Assembly: GCA_022494885.1 (NCBI GenBank)
Contig: JAGVSM010002432.1
Span: 39,886 to 103,885, forward strand
DNA: 64,000 nucleotides
Direction: 5' to 3'
Source: Micrasema longulum
Lineage: Eukaryota > Arthropoda > Insecta > Trichoptera > Brachycentridae
The position numbers were made by a program, and so were the translations under genes. This document shows positions 9,741 to 20,789 of the stretch, one piece after another. The notes beneath the pieces are model-generated. The model searched no databases. It had not been told where the DNA came from and was given only the letters and a program-made list of their open reading frames with translations. How positions within the stretch are numbered: the stretch's first letter is position 1; every line of letters starts with the position of its first letter.

Positions 9741-9774
9741 ATTCTAGAAGAGAGCTAGAAACGCCACATGCGAA

Positions 9775-10690
9775 GTAATTGAAAAAATAACATATTGCAA
9801 CAGTAATGAATAACATTTAGTGAAGGTAATATATAAGTCTAGGCGTCTACAAGGCTTATGACCTGTCATTGGCTGGGTTATTTATTCATATATTTTTCCA
9901 TTATAAACAATAAATAAAAATAAAAAGAATGTGTCCTCACTGGGGTTACCCACTGGTGGCCCCTTTACGCACTGTGTAATATACACTATTCTGCCCATAT
10001 TTAAACATCTATATCCCTTTAATTATTTCATATGTTGATACCTTTATTTATGCGGGTAATATGTTATTATTAACAGCTCCCTAGGGAGTTGAATCCTGTC
10101 CTTGTCTACAAAAATTTAGACAAACTCAAAATATTGTTGATAAATCCACCTGGTTCATGAAGAAGTATAGAAATTGAAAAAATAAAATTTTCAGGCGTTG
10201 CCTAGTATGTAGGTGAAATAATTTAATTACACGAATCTCTCCCACGTAAATAAAGGTTCCAGCTCTTTAACTTCACAGACATCAACAGATGAAAGAATTG
10301 AAGGGATATAGATATTCAAATATTGGCAGAATGCAGAATGTTACACATTGTGTAAAGTGGTCACTTGAACCAGCTAATGACAGATCATAAGCCCTGTAAA
10401 TGCCTAGACTTCTATATTTCCTAGTTAGTCAGACTCGACATAATCCAGAGAAATCTATTACCTAAGTAGTATGTATGTAGTAGGTAAAGAAATTGTAATT
10501 TTTTGTTAATTAACCATGATTATTATTATTATTATTAAAGATACCTAAGTCAATACTTGCGCAGCAAAATAAGTTAGGGTTTGCATCTTAGAGTAATAAT
10601 TCCCTATCGCTTAAAAAGAAGCCCCTTATCTGTATTTATTTATTTACGTACATAAGTTTATTGTACGTAACCTTCTCTTAAATGTTCTTC
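9775..10690. mobile_element. Foldback family copy (C'b' / ABC) with two inserts
   Basis: Antisense C starts at 9789 (catattgcaacag...) and is split by a LINE-tail insert (about 9877-9955, with tcctcactggggttaccca). Antisense b follows, then sense A (10078-10145), B (10195-10300) and C (10320-10430). A second insert, 10430-10672, belongs to the repeat seen at 4560-4745. The end of C resumes at 10673-10710 (cttctcttaaatgttcttca). Confidence 0.75.
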
Positions 10691-10734
10691 ATCTCTGTTG
10701 TAATATGTTAAATAATGATTTGTAAGGTGGTTTT

Positions 10735-10875
10735 ACGTTGCATTATTTTATTGTTCCTGAACTGGCACCTGCAGCGTAAGACTGATCACCTTACCTTCAT
10801 GTAACAAATTATCAATGTACGCTTGGTGTACCAAATGCCCTGTGCATCACATGGTGTGAAAGGGTGTGGTTATTT
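10735..10875 (+). mobile_element. SINE family 1, 3' fragment
   Basis: Contains cctgaactggcacctgcagc, gtaagactgatcaccttacc and tcatgtaacaaa, then a decayed ccctgtgcatcacatggtg. The tRNA-like head is missing. Confidence 0.7.
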
Positions 10876-10929
10876 ATTGGTTATTATCAACACGCGGAAC
10901 TTAAACAAAATAGTTGATTCGTATTATAA

Positions 10930-11290
10930 CCGTTTTAGTTCTTTTTTTAATAAATTTTCGAGGAACTTCGCTGTAAAATTAATTGCTTTAATTTTTACCA
11001 TTTATAAGAATTTTTTTTTTTATATTCAATTCCCTACACCGCTCAAGTTCCTCATTATAATGTGAAACTTTAGCCCTACGGGAAATCGAATTCCATAAAT
11101 ATTTTCTTGCGCGCTGTAAAAGTTATAGCATTAAATTGTACGGCAAAGTTTTCCGAGAAAATGTACGAAAAAAAACGTATTGAAATAAAAACGAACTACT
11201 TTGAACGTCACCAGTTCATATGAATCAACTAATGATAAGAAAGTTATAGACGACTTCTGGTTTGCTTGGCATCAATGGACCAATGGGCAG
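10930..11290. repeat. M2 repeats in inverted arrangement
   Basis: An antisense piece at about 10937-11005 (ttcgaggaacttcgctgtaa, then ctttaatttttacc) faces a sense piece at 11125-11240 (cggcaaagttttccgag, then aaacgaactacttt). Together they make an imperfect foldback of about 300 bp. The 80-codon frame across it is not a gene. Confidence 0.55.
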
Positions 11291-11569
11291 AACTGAGCGA
11301 AAATTTCAGAAATATAAAACTTTAAAAAATCATAGCGCTGATAAAAATATCTACGAAAATTTAAAAAACAATTTTGGCTTAATTTAATAGTCTTTTAACA
11401 AATAAGAAAAACCACTGAACTTCTTCATTCCACACTTGAATATTGCTCTACTGTCCTGTTTCTTGGAAACGAAACAGAAAGTATGCATATTCTGCTTTTT
11501 CATACATAAAACTTAATTTTACTTTGTAGATAAAATTGAAGATAAATGTTAACTTCCCATTGTAATCGG

Positions 11570-11692
11570 GGCCCAGAGGTGGTATTTTGAACGCAAAAGC
11601 GCGCGTAGAAAACGCATTTTTATGCGTATTTACGTACTAAATACACGCTACCAGAGCGATCTCTACGCATGCAATTCCGTTCAGAATACCAG
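11570..11692 (+). mobile_element. Small MITE (M3), about 120 bp
   Basis: The left end ggtggtattttgaacgc and right end cgttcagaataccagcc are inverted repeats (one substitution in the first 10). The interior has a second inverted pair (acgcatttttatgcgt). A copy in opposite orientation lies at about 41950-42067. The superfamily is uncertain. Confidence 0.6.
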
Positions 11693-11764
11693 CCTAGACA
11701 TTGCTAACCCAAAGCAACAGTGAGATAAACCCGAAATTTCTAATTTCGAGATAAACTAAAGATA

Positions 11765-12020
11765 CGTCGACCTCGTAGTGTAATGGTCAGCGCGTTTGCC
11801 TACTATGCAACAGGTCTCGGGTTATTCCCGACATGGTTGATATTAAAGATTTATCTAAAGGGGTGTTTTTACACTAGAATATTTCATAGTCCCTGGATTA
11901 GTACCTAAAGCGTAAGACTGATCATCTTGTCTCCATGTAACAAAAAAAATGACCAAGATATTCTGCAATCGGAGCACCAATGCAGTGCCCTATGCACCAT
12001 TCGGTGCGGAAAGAGAATGA
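11765..12020 (+). mobile_element. tRNA-derived SINE, family 1, with 8-bp TSD
   Basis: Head cctcgtagtgtaatggtcag (A box), gtttgcctactatgcaac, and B box ggtctcgggttattccc, then the family body (gtccctggattagtacct) and end accattcggtgcgg. It is flanked by taaagata at 11757-11764 and 12021-12028. Confidence 0.82.
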
Positions 12021-12028
12021 TAAAGATA

Positions 12029-12155
12029 TTTATTTATTTTATCTACGGCCTAAGCCAATTACAACAGTTACATGAAGAAACATATGTACAAGAAACTGGA
12101 CAAAAATAATATAAAACTATGTAGCAAAGACAAACAAGGGCAATAAAATAATGTT
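12029..12155 (-). mobile_element. LINE 3' end fragment
   Basis: Matches the 3' end of the minus-strand LINE at 33380-33480: tacggcctaagccaattaca, then aacataaaactatgtagcaa-type sequence and agacaaacaagggcaata. Non-coding. Confidence 0.65.
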
Positions 12156-12250
12156 ATATGTTGAAATATGAATTAAATTAATGTTTTCAAATAATAAAAT
12201 ACAAAAGTTAGATAGTTTACATGTTTGAAAATATACTAAAGTTCTAAATT

Positions 12251-12571
12251 TGTTACAACAGAGAGGGAAGAGAAAGGAATATGGAAGTCTAGGCATTTAC
12301 GGGGCTTATGACCTGTCATTGACTGGTTTAGGTAGCCATTTTACACACTGAGTAACATTCACCATTCTGCCTATGTTTAAACATCCACATTTCCTCAATT
12401 CTTCCATCTGTTAACTTTTGTGAAGTAAAAAATCCGAAACCTTTACCATGTTTCTTATCCTTTTTAAAAATGTTTTCCCTCTCTGTTGCGACAAATTTAG
12501 ATCTAAATAACTCCCAAGGGAGCAAATCCAGTATGTCTGCAAACATTTGGACATACTCAAAACATTGTTGA
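12251..12571. mobile_element. Foldback family copy (C'b' / cA)
   Basis: Antisense C (ttacaacagagagggaag, then aaggaatatggaagtctagg, then acacactgagtaacattc) and part of antisense B (12405-12440) join a sense C tail (tttttaaaaatgttttccct) and a full A ending catactcaaaacattgttg. Confidence 0.78.
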
Positions 12572-13325
12572 ATGTACTATAGTATTTATAATCTACTTCA
12601 AATAATTTTATTCAGTCAGATCCTTTGCAAAGTTAGAATTCCGATTTTCTCAGAATTTGATTTTCGGAGATGTATCTCGGTTGGTTGCTTCGGGCTAGCT
12701 ATATCCTGAGAAGGTGACACGTGTATAAGATGTACTTAAAAGAATATTAATCTCACATTCAGTAAAACTGATAAAACCCTCAGAAAAATGATGACATATT
12801 GAGCAGAATTTCACCGTCTACAGATCCTATAAATTAATATCACCTATTATCTCCCCATAATCCTCGTCTGCAGCTCTCACCTTGGAAACGGTGATGAGCG
12901 ATGGTACCAGACACCACTCGAGATAGGAGACGGTAGATAGCCGGTGGTTGATAGTAGATATCAGATAGCGTCTATCAGCGGAGTCTACTTGACTGATAAT
13001 GCGCAAACTGGATCGCGACAAACCTTCTCACGAGCTCATTGTGTGATGGAAATATCCCAAAATTGAGCCCATTGCGATGAAGTAACCCAACTGACGAAAT
13101 CGTCAATTTTTTTATTAAACTACATTAGAACTCCTATTATCCGAACTCCGACTATCCTTATCGCTGATTATTATGATTTTGTATTATAAGGATTATGGAA
13201 ATGTAATATAAGCAATAAGTTTACTTCACCTTTAATGTCAGCTATTACTCTGAAAAAACATCTTTTCTAATCAATATTTCGTGTCAAGTATTTTATTTTA
13301 TCTGGAAACGATCCTTCGAACTTTT
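12572..13325. other. No supported feature
   Basis: No recognised repeat. A minus-strand frame at 12827-13021 with Ser- and Arg-rich translation has no domain I recognise. GC content is somewhat above the surroundings at 12830-13030. Confidence 0.35.
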
Positions 13326-13329
13326 TAGA

Positions 13330-13935
13330 GGAACCAGACCCGCAGTCGCTATACCACGAAAACTAGACAAGGTACATTAGGTACCTGTGGGCTTATCACA
13401 CCATGGGCTATCTCTTCGTTCTAGTAACGAGAGAAACCTTTCAATTCTCATTCATTGGTTTTATTTTATTGCCTCCTCTTTCACAGTAGTAGCTGCTTGA
13501 TTATGGAATAATCTACCCACTGATGTCTTTATTCACATTCAAATCATTATTGAAATGCCACTTCCTGAATATTTGAGTTTTTCCTTTCTCCTCCCTCTTT
13601 CCTTCCTTCTTTACCCTCTTCCCTCTTCATAATATAGTGTAGATATTAAGTCGATTTCCATTTCTAAAAAAATTCATACATTAAAGTTTTATTTTAAAAT
13701 GAAAATATTATAATTTGCCTACCACTGCTTTTCTCAAATTGAACGGTTTGGGTAGGTAGGAAAAAATCAATGCAGGACAAATTTACTTTTGATGATGCCT
13801 GTGGGGAGAATGATTGGTCTGTTGAACAGCCTACTGAGAGAGGTAAATCTTTTCCATGCAGGGATTACCAGCTTTAGACTCTTTCTCTCTATGTATTTGT
13901 CTTTGTTTACTATTGTTTTTATGGACATATGAAAA
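13330..13935 (+). mobile_element. L2/CR1-like LINE 3' end
   Basis: The end of a decayed reverse transcriptase frame includes a tryptophan-asparagine-leucine-proline block (tatggaataatctaccc, 13503-13519), typical of the C-terminal tail of many LINE ORFs. A pyrimidine-rich 3' UTR (13585-13640) follows, then the block gaacggtttgggtaggtagg (13741-13760). The same UTR recurs at 15805-16175 and 52085-52345. Confidence 0.6.
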
Positions 13936-13954
13936 TATTATAATTTACCCACAA

Positions 13955-14420
13955 TTTCAATTTTATTTATTCATATATGTATGTACATTAAAAAATGGAA
14001 TATCTTAATTCATACATATAGAAATAATTAGGTAAAATTAGGTATATATAAAAATAACACATAAGTATACATAATATCCAGAGAATAATGTATTTAAAAA
14101 GTAAGAGAATCTTGTAACGAAAAACTCCCTCAGAGACGTGGAAAATGTCAATGTCCAAAGTAATATTGTTCAACATAGAGATAGCCCTTACAACAGGCAC
14201 AACCGTTGGCAGGTTTGTCTTGTATACTGGAATGTGAAACAGTGTATGCTGACGCTGTCTAAGGTAATTATCCAGATCATAAAAGCTAATGCTCCGCATG
14301 ATTTCAGGGTTGTTAATAATAACGCGCAACGAAAGATCTGCGTAGTTGAATACACATTCCTTCTGGTCTTTAAACTGCTGTAACCGAGCATACCCTGGAG
14401 GAAATTAGTGGGATAAAGCC
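13955..14420 (-). mobile_element. Jockey/CR1-like LINE fragment, copy a
   Basis: A minus-strand frame shows LRQRQHTLFHIPVYKTNLP and HVSEGVFRYKI. These parallel the second copy immediately to the right (LRQRQHRLFHIPIFKTNLP, HVSEGVFRSRI). This is the C-terminal tail after the reverse transcriptase domain, followed by an AT-rich 3' UTR (13960-14100). The 5' end is truncated where copy b abuts. Confidence 0.75.
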
Positions 14421-15605
14421 ATTCAATTCAATTCAATTCAATTTTATTTTAAATATAACATATACATTACAAAAATATATTCAATACGTACATATTATAA
14501 AAAAGGAAAAAAATACACGAAAGAGACTCATGTCAAAGGAGTCGAAGAATCCTGCTCCGGAAAACCCCTTCGGATACATGAAACAGATCAATATCCAGAG
14601 CGATGTTGTTCAACATAGCGGTAGCTCTTCCAACAGGCATAAACATAGGCAGGTTGGTCTTGAATATCGGAATATGAAACAATCTATGCTGACGCTGTCT
14701 TAGGTAATTATCAGGAACATACAAACCAATGCTCATCATAATTTCAGAATTATCGATCATACCGCGCAACAATCGATAAAAATGGTGGTCAAATACACAT
14801 TCCTTCTAGTCTCTAAACTGTTGTAGCCAAGCATACCCTGGAGAAACTCGGTCGGGTAGAGCCAAGGATAATACTCGCACTCTCTTATGTAGAGATATCT
14901 CAGAAACTTGGATTTTCTCTATCATAAGAGAGTACTTCAGTTCATGTGGCTCCCAAATCATCAAGCCAATCTCGAGTCTACTTTGCACCAAGGAGTTTGT
15001 AAAGAGTTCTCAGTACGCGGGTATTTTCGAAAACCCTGGCAGTACGCAGAACAAATCCTAACATCTTCAATGCATCACCACTGATTGTCTCTATGTGTTC
15101 ATGAAATGTCAGAGTGCTTACAAATTTAACGCCCAGATCCTTAACATTCGATGTTCGTATCAGATTCTGGTCATTCATTTTGTAGCGAAAAAAAAGAGTT
15201 TTTTGGGCCCTAATGAAGGACGTGACCGAACACTTGGAAACATTAAACCTAAGTTTGTTTCGCCTTCCCCATTCAGATATATTAGATATATCCGCTTGGA
15301 GAAGACGAAAATCGTCAGAAGTTGTCACCTTTAAGAACAGTTTTAAGTCATCCGCAAAACAACAGAAAACGCGAGTTCAAAATTACATTTTTAATATTAT
15401 TAATGAAAATTGAGAACAACAATGGACCCAGGTTAGAGCCTTGCGGGACACCCGAGAAAGTATGGAAATACTCTGACGCGAATAGACCGTAGGAGACGTA
15501 TTGGTTTCTGTTTTGGAGGTAGCTCGCCATTAATTTTAACATACCATCCGAGAAACCGATCTCATACAGCTTATTTATGCATTCATTATTTATGCATTCA
15601 GCCAT
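14421..15605 (-). pseudogene. Jockey/CR1-like LINE reverse transcriptase, copy b
   Basis: Minus strand, 5'-truncated. Near 15430-15500 the frame reads GVPQGSNLGPLLFSIFINN, the reverse transcriptase motif before the catalytic palm. The catalytic FADD is present at 15348-15359 but in another frame, so a frameshift separates them. Downstream come FNVSKC, TSNVKDLGVKFVSTLTFHEH and ALKMLGFVLRTARVF (14978-15328), then LRQRQHRLFHIPIFKTNLP (14533-14772). The 3' tail on this strand is an aattg-type repeat, ending at 14421-14445. At least two frame breaks exist, so it is dead. The role in life would be target-primed reverse transcription. Confidence 0.82.
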
Positions 15606-15804
15606 GGTTAAATCCGCACTCCCTCATGTAGATAAACCGAAGAAATTTCTTCTGAACTCTCTCCATCATGTGAGAGTACTTCAACTAACACGGTCCCCAA
15701 ATCGTCGAGTCATTCTCGAGTCTACTTCGCACCAACGAGTTATAAAGAATTCTTAGTACTCGTGTATTACCAAAAACCCTGGCAGTACGCAAGACGCAAA
15801 ACAA
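15606..15804 (-). mobile_element. Jockey/CR1-like LINE fragment, copy c
   Basis: A third piece of the same family. Positions 15640-15795 match 14880-15050 (gagtctacttcgcaccaacg against gagtctactttgcaccaagg, and accctggcagtacgca). It abuts copy b and ends at 15804. Confidence 0.7.
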
Positions 15805-16175
15805 TATGTTCATATACCACTGCTTTTGCCAAACTAAACGGTTTAGGTAGGAGAAGGCAGAAATGAATGCGGGACAAATTTACCGTCGATGATGCCTGTG
15901 GGGAGAATGATTAGTCTGCTGAACAGCCTACTGAGAGAGGTGGATCTTTTCCTGCTGGGACTACCAGCTTTAGACTCTTCCTCTCTAACTATGTATCATA
16001 TTATGCGTTAGTGACTTGTTTACTGTTGTTTTTACGAACCTATGTATATGTTGGACTTTAATATTCTATTGTGCTTTTTTTAAACATGTTTTTGTTATTA
16101 CCTAATAATATAATTTATGTACATTGTAATTGGCAGTAGTGCTGTACTGTAAATTTAAATAAATAAAGAAATTGC
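15805..16175 (+). mobile_element. L2/CR1-like LINE 3' UTR
   Basis: Repeats the UTR of 13720-13935 in direct orientation (taccactgctttt, then gatgcctgtggggagaatga, then agcctactgagagaggt, then taccagctttagactctt). It continues to a genuine-looking end with aataaataaag (16158-16168). Together with 13330-13935 it sandwiches the minus-strand LINE stack. Confidence 0.6.
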
Positions 16176-16469
16176 CCCAACGCAATATGCACGACCTTAT
16201 GCATAGTATGTAAAGTGAATCCACCCATACTATATTATTATTAACGCGAAAGTGTATTTATTTGTTTGTTTGTGTTTCCTTCACGTTTCAATGGAGCGAC
16301 TGATTGATATTCTTTTTTTCATGCCAGAGAGATGAGAAGTAAAATATGATACTTATTTTTATCCAGAAAAAAAATTACTATAAAAAAATATATATACTTG
16401 GTACATCAACAATGAGCAACATTATTTAAAAGTAAGTAGGCGGTAAAGCGGAATTTCAAAAATAATCTA

Positions 16470-18138
16470 CACCGCAAGACAAAAAAAATTACGAGTTTAC
16501 CTGCTACCGCGCCCCTTGACTTTACTGAACCCTTTTTCTAAGAAATCCTTTATCGATACCTCTTTCTTTTGTTTAATAAATTAAGGACACTATGTGTCAC
16601 CTTCCTACAATATTTACATTTTAAAATGTCTCAACAGTCTTGTTTTACCCGCGTTTGAGTGAACATAACACAACAATCATGGAAAAGGCAAAGCAAATGT
16701 CGATTGCGATAAAATCCAAAATAATCACATTGTCGCAAGAAAACATATCTAATTGTGAAATATCTCGTCGAGTTGGGTATTCAGAAGGTGCAGTGAGGTT
16801 TTTATTAAAAAAAATCCAAGAAACTGGATCCATAGAACGGAAAAAGGAAGCGGACGGGGGCGCGTGACATCTGCCCGAGATGATCGCTTAATAAAAAAAA
16901 TTGTTATGCGCGATCGATTTTAACGGCACCTGAAATACACGCAGAGGTGCAGTCTACCAGCACATCAACATTTTCAGTAAAAACAGTGTCCAGGCGGCTG
17001 TTGGAGCATGGTTCCCAAGCACGGAGTCCCGCAAAGAAACCATTACTCACGGACAAAATGAAGAAGGCTAGACTGGATTGGGCGAAAGAGCACCAGAATT
17101 GGACCTTGGAGGATTGGCAAAATGTTGTTTTCTCTGATGAATCAAAAATTCAACCTTTTTGGTCCAGACGGCAGAAAGATAGTTCGACGAAAACGTGGGG
17201 AAAGATATCATCCGTCGTGCGTCACTCGAACCGTTAAACATTCACCCTACGTGATGATTTGGGGGTGTATGACAGCATACGGTTTAGGACCTCTAAATTT
17301 TGTACAGGGTACGATGAATGCCATTCAGTACAAAAAAGTGTTAAAAAAACATATTATTCCAACAATCGAGGACATTACGCAGTATACCGCGGACCCAATT
17401 TTTCAGGACGATTCTGCGCCGTGCCATAGAGCCTGCACTGTGAGTACAAATATATATATTTTTAAATGCATTTTGTGACCACATGATAAATAATTTATTG
17501 TTTTTTTTATGGATCAATGAATTCAAGGAGAAAATTGGCTTAAAATCGTTGACGTGGCCCGGGAATAGCCCTGATTTGAACCCGATAGAAAATTTATGGG
17601 CGATTATGAAAAAAAAAGTCGGGAAAAAAAATCAAAAAACATTGAGGAATTAAAAAAAACTTAATTCAAGTTTGGGAAGAAGAAATAACATCAGAAATTT
17701 TAGATTCGCTTTACGCTTCTCTAAATAATAGAATTTCACATGTTATAAAAAATAAAGGTGAATTCACTAAGTACTAAATATTTTTAAATGTTATAAATAT
17801 GTTTAAATGTAAAATACTTTAATTTAAAATAAAGCGATAAGAACCTACTTCTAAATATGAATTAAAAAATAACATGTCTTTTATTATTCCATCACAAACA
17901 CTCGACCATAAATGAACCGTTATGGGTCTCTAAGGTTTGGGTAATCTGATACCTGATATATAATGGCAATTTCTAAGTACAATTCATGAGTAAGATTTTT
18001 TATTTTAACCTTGAAATAACGAGTAGTCATCACATATGTCAAACAATATAAAAAAAACCAATTAAATATCAAGAATAATTCATTATATGTCAATTTTAGT
18101 TTTTTTTGAGAACTCGTAAATTTATTTGTCTTGCGGTG
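16470..18138 (+). mobile_element. Tc1-like DNA transposon, full length, dead
   Basis: Terminal inverted repeats of 28 bp begin caccgcaagacaaa (16470) and end tttgtcttgcggtg (18138), with about three mismatches. TA target duplications lie at 16468-16469 and 18139-18140. The total of 1,669 bp is the usual Tc1 length. It encloses a frameshifted DDE transposase (see 16679-17777). Confidence 0.92.
16679..17777 (+). pseudogene. Tc1-like transposase, multiply frameshifted
   Basis: ATG at 16679 opens an N-terminal helix-turn-helix region (IKSKIITLSQENISNCEISR, GYSEGAVRFLLKKI), then the frame shifts near 16860. The next part carries RLLEHGSQARSPAKKPLLT and the first catalytic Asp in VVFSDESK (about 17120-17150), and shifts again near 17155. 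After that come VKHSPYVMIWGCMTAYGLG and the second Asp in FQDDSAPCHRA (17400-17435). A gtgagt site at 17440 opens an extra 70-bp segment that looks like an intron start or insertion, without a clean acceptor. The frame resumes with WPGNSPDLNPIENLW, which contains the catalytic Glu, near 17555-17600. It shifts again near 17645 and ends KNKGEFTKY with TAA at 17775-17777. The cut-and-paste transposase is inactive here. Confidence 0.9.
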
Positions 18139-18141
18139 TAT

Positions 18142-18260
18142 TATAATAAAAGAATAGTTTAAAACATTAAAAAAAAAGAAAGAAGCATTGACAAACATAA
18201 GGGACATCGAAATTGTTTGGGATACATCTTCCGGCTTTTTGTAGATAAGATGTATTGGCA
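18142..18260 (-). mobile_element. LINE fragment (family of 52520-53165)
   Basis: The block agaaagaagcattgacaaac with cataagggaca matches 52586-52615. On the minus strand both read LMFVNASF followed by FFNV. It starts right after the Tc1 target site. Confidence 0.6.
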
Positions 18261-18329
18261 TGAGTAAGCTCACGGTCTTATATGTGAATTGTGATTTTAA
18301 ATATATTATATACTGTTATTAAAAAAAAA

Positions 18330-18772
18330 ATTACAACAGCGATGGAGAACATTTTAGAGAAGGGAATATGGAAGTCTAGGCATTTACAGGGTTTATGGCC
18401 TGTGATTGGCTGGCTTAAGTGACCACTTTACACATTGTGTAACATTCACCCTGTTGCCTATGTTTTAACATCCATATTTCTTCAATTCTTCCGTCTGTTG
18501 ACTTTAGTGAAGTTAAAGAGCTGAAGCCTTTATTGTTGTGAAGAGATTCATCTGATCGAATTATTTCACATACTAGGCAACGCCCAAAGGGGCCGGCAAA
18601 AAAACACAAAAGAACTGAAAACATTTTTACACCTCTTATACTGGTTAGTTTAATCAACAATGCGTTGAGTGTGATTAGCCTGTGAATGCCTATACTTCCA
18701 TCTTTCCTTCTCAAAAATGTTTTCCCTCTGTTGCAACAAATTAATATCTAAATAGCTCCCTAAACTACTGAG
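18330..18772. mobile_element. Foldback family copy (C'B' / cA), left part
   Basis: Antisense C (18337-18470), then antisense B (18480-18590, acatactaggcaacgcc), an unmatched linker, then sense C tail (18680-18745) and the first bases of A (agctccctaaa). It is interrupted at about 18773 by a LINE tail. A 171-bp B-C piece continues at 19105. Confidence 0.75.
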
Positions 18773-19092
18773 CTTAGTAAAATTAAATATCCTAAGACAA
18801 AACTTACTCTTTCATTCCGATAACCATAACACTAACTATAGTTTTCATTCCCCTATGTCCAGAATTCTCAGGTCTGCCAACAAACATACCAGTCTTGATT
18901 TCTTTGATAACAAGTTGTCTGTTTTCAAATGATCACTGAATCAAATTAAATTATAAACACCTCTCTCCCGCTTCCACTCTCACCAAGTCTACTATATACC
19001 ATTGTGTCTTTCTACTTTCCTTTATAATAATTTTCCATGTATAAATATGTCCCTAAAAATGCCCATTGGGGGTATATATAAATAAATGAATA
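18773..19092 (+). mobile_element. Jockey-like LINE 3' end (family of 42780-44300)
   Basis: Sense copy of the last codons and 3' UTR: actactgagcttagtaaaat, then aacataccagtcttgatttc, then cctctctcccgcttccac, then cccattgggggtatatataa and aataaatga. It matches the reverse complement of 42785-43080. Further copies are at 37208-37550, 53455-53655 and 62170-62512. Confidence 0.78.
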
Positions 19093-19104
19093 AGAATATG
19101 TATA

Positions 19105-19275
19105 AAAATTTCAAAAAAAATATTTTCAGGTGTTGCATTGCCTAGTAGGTAAATTGGTTCAGCTGGATGAACCTCACCCACATGATAAAGGTTTCAGCTC
19201 TTTTAATTCACAAAAGTCAACGGAAGAGTTGAGGAAATGTGGATGTTACACAGTGTGTAAAGTGGCCACTTCAAC
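19105..19275 (+). mobile_element. Foldback family fragment (B, c)
   Basis: B module (caggtgttgcattgcctagt, then aaggtttcagctctttta, then aaagtcaacgg) and the start of C (acacagtgtgtaaagtggcc). Probably the other half of 18330-18772. Confidence 0.65.
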
Positions 19276-19362
19276 ATTAATATTTCATTGATCCCAAACT
19301 TTCAAAATTTTCCTTCTTTTAAAAAACACGCACTATCCTGGATTCAAACTATAGATATGAAC

Positions 19363-19939
19363 AATATTTTGAGTTTGTCCAAATTTTTGTAGACAAGAAC
19401 TGGATTCAACTCCCTGGGGAGCTGTTTATATTAACATATTACAACAAAGATGAAGTACATTTAAGAAAAGGTAATATAGAAGTATAGGCATCTACAGGCC
19501 TTAAGGCATCTACAGGCCAGAAGTCTAGGCATCTACAGCCCTGTTGTAATATGTTAATATAAACAGCTCCCCAGGGAGTTGAATCCAGTCCTTGTCAACA
19601 AAAATTTGGACAAACTCAAAATATTGTTGATTAATTACCTGGTCCATGAAGAATTATAGAAATTGAGAAAATAACATTTTCAGGCGTTGCCTAGTATGTA
19701 GGTGAAATAATTCAATTGGATGAATCTCACCCGCATAAATAAAGGTCTCAGCTCTTTAACTTCACAAACATCAACAGATGAAAGAAATTGAAGGAATATA
19801 GATGTTCAAATACGGGCAGAATACTGAATGTTACACAGTGTGTAAAGTGGCCACTTAAACCAGCCATTGACAGGTCATAAGCCCTGTAGATGCCTAGACT
19901 TCTATATTACCTTTTCTTAAATGTTCTTCATCTCTGTTG
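19363..19939. mobile_element. Foldback family copy with 13-bp TSD (A'c' / cABC)
   Basis: An exact 13-bp repeat, tatagatatgaac, lies at 19350-19362 and 19940-19952. Inside are antisense A (from 19363), the beginning of antisense C with small local duplications of catctacag (19484-19535), sense C end, and complete A, B and C ending ttcttcatctctgttg. This is one of the clearest boundary definitions of the family. Length is 577 bp, non-coding. Confidence 0.85.
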
Positions 19940-19952
19940 TATAGATATGAAC

Positions 19953-20255
19953 TCTTTTTTTCTATGATATATTTAGTTGCCCTTTAATAATAAGGAATAT
20001 TTTAATGTTTTTTTTAATTAAAAAAATACCATTTAATCTTTTACAGAATACTTTATTTTGTTTTTCTTATATTACACAAAAATATTATACCCCGTCTTTT
20101 TATTATAGGAGCAAAAATTCATAAACATTTCTTGTATACCCACGAATAGGCCATGCCTTTGTGGGATTTTTAGTTTACTATTTTTACTGTTAATATGTAT
20201 TTTATTGCTATTTAACTATCCTTTTTTTACTCTGTTTTACCTCTTGTGTATATTG
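19953..20255. other. No supported feature
   Basis: AT-rich, poly-T and poly-A runs only. Confidence 0.4.
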
Positions 20256-20261
20256 TAAAAC

Positions 20262-20350
20262 AAACACAAAAAAATATAAAAAAATAATAGGGGTAGGTAG
20301 AGGGAATAGAATGCCACACCACTTTGTCTTCACATGGACGTCGTTCTCAC
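20262..20350 (-). mobile_element. RTE LINE 3' end fragment
   Basis: The block ggggtaggtagagggaatag followed by aatgccacaccactttgtc parallels ggggtaggcagagaggatag at 48187 and 57230. An A-rich tail lies to its left. Confidence 0.55.
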
Positions 20351-20489
20351 ACCAATTATTCAGACTTTAAATATGTCCTTTTTTAAGTGTTGGATTTGCT
20401 AAGGCCATGTCTTATAATAAAATACTTAAGAACTTATATTAATTTTACTATTCATATTTATTTTTTAGAATTACTTTTTTTTTTAAATT

Positions 20490-20735
20490 GCGTGTTTGCC
20501 TACCATACAACAGGTTTCGGGTTTGATTTCCAGCATGGTTGACATAAAATATTGATTTGGAAAGGTGTTTTTACGCTAAAATATTTAATGTACCGGGGAC
20601 TGGCACCTGAAGCGTAAGACTGATCATCTTACCTTCATGAAACAAAAATGATCAAGATACGCCGCGGTTTATGAACCAAAAGTAGTGCCCTAAGCACCAT
20701 TAGGTGCGGAAAGGGAATGACTATGATGCTGATAA
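20490..20735 (+). mobile_element. SINE family 1, head partly lost
   Basis: Begins in the anticodon region (tgtttgcctaccatacaaca). It retains a B-box relic (gtttcgggtttgatttcc) and body (actggcacctgaagcgtaag), and ends caccattaggtgcggaaagg. Confidence 0.78.
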
Positions 20736-20789
20736 AACTATCACAAAAAAAAACAGTTCTGACATGAATATAATTAATTGTGAATATTG

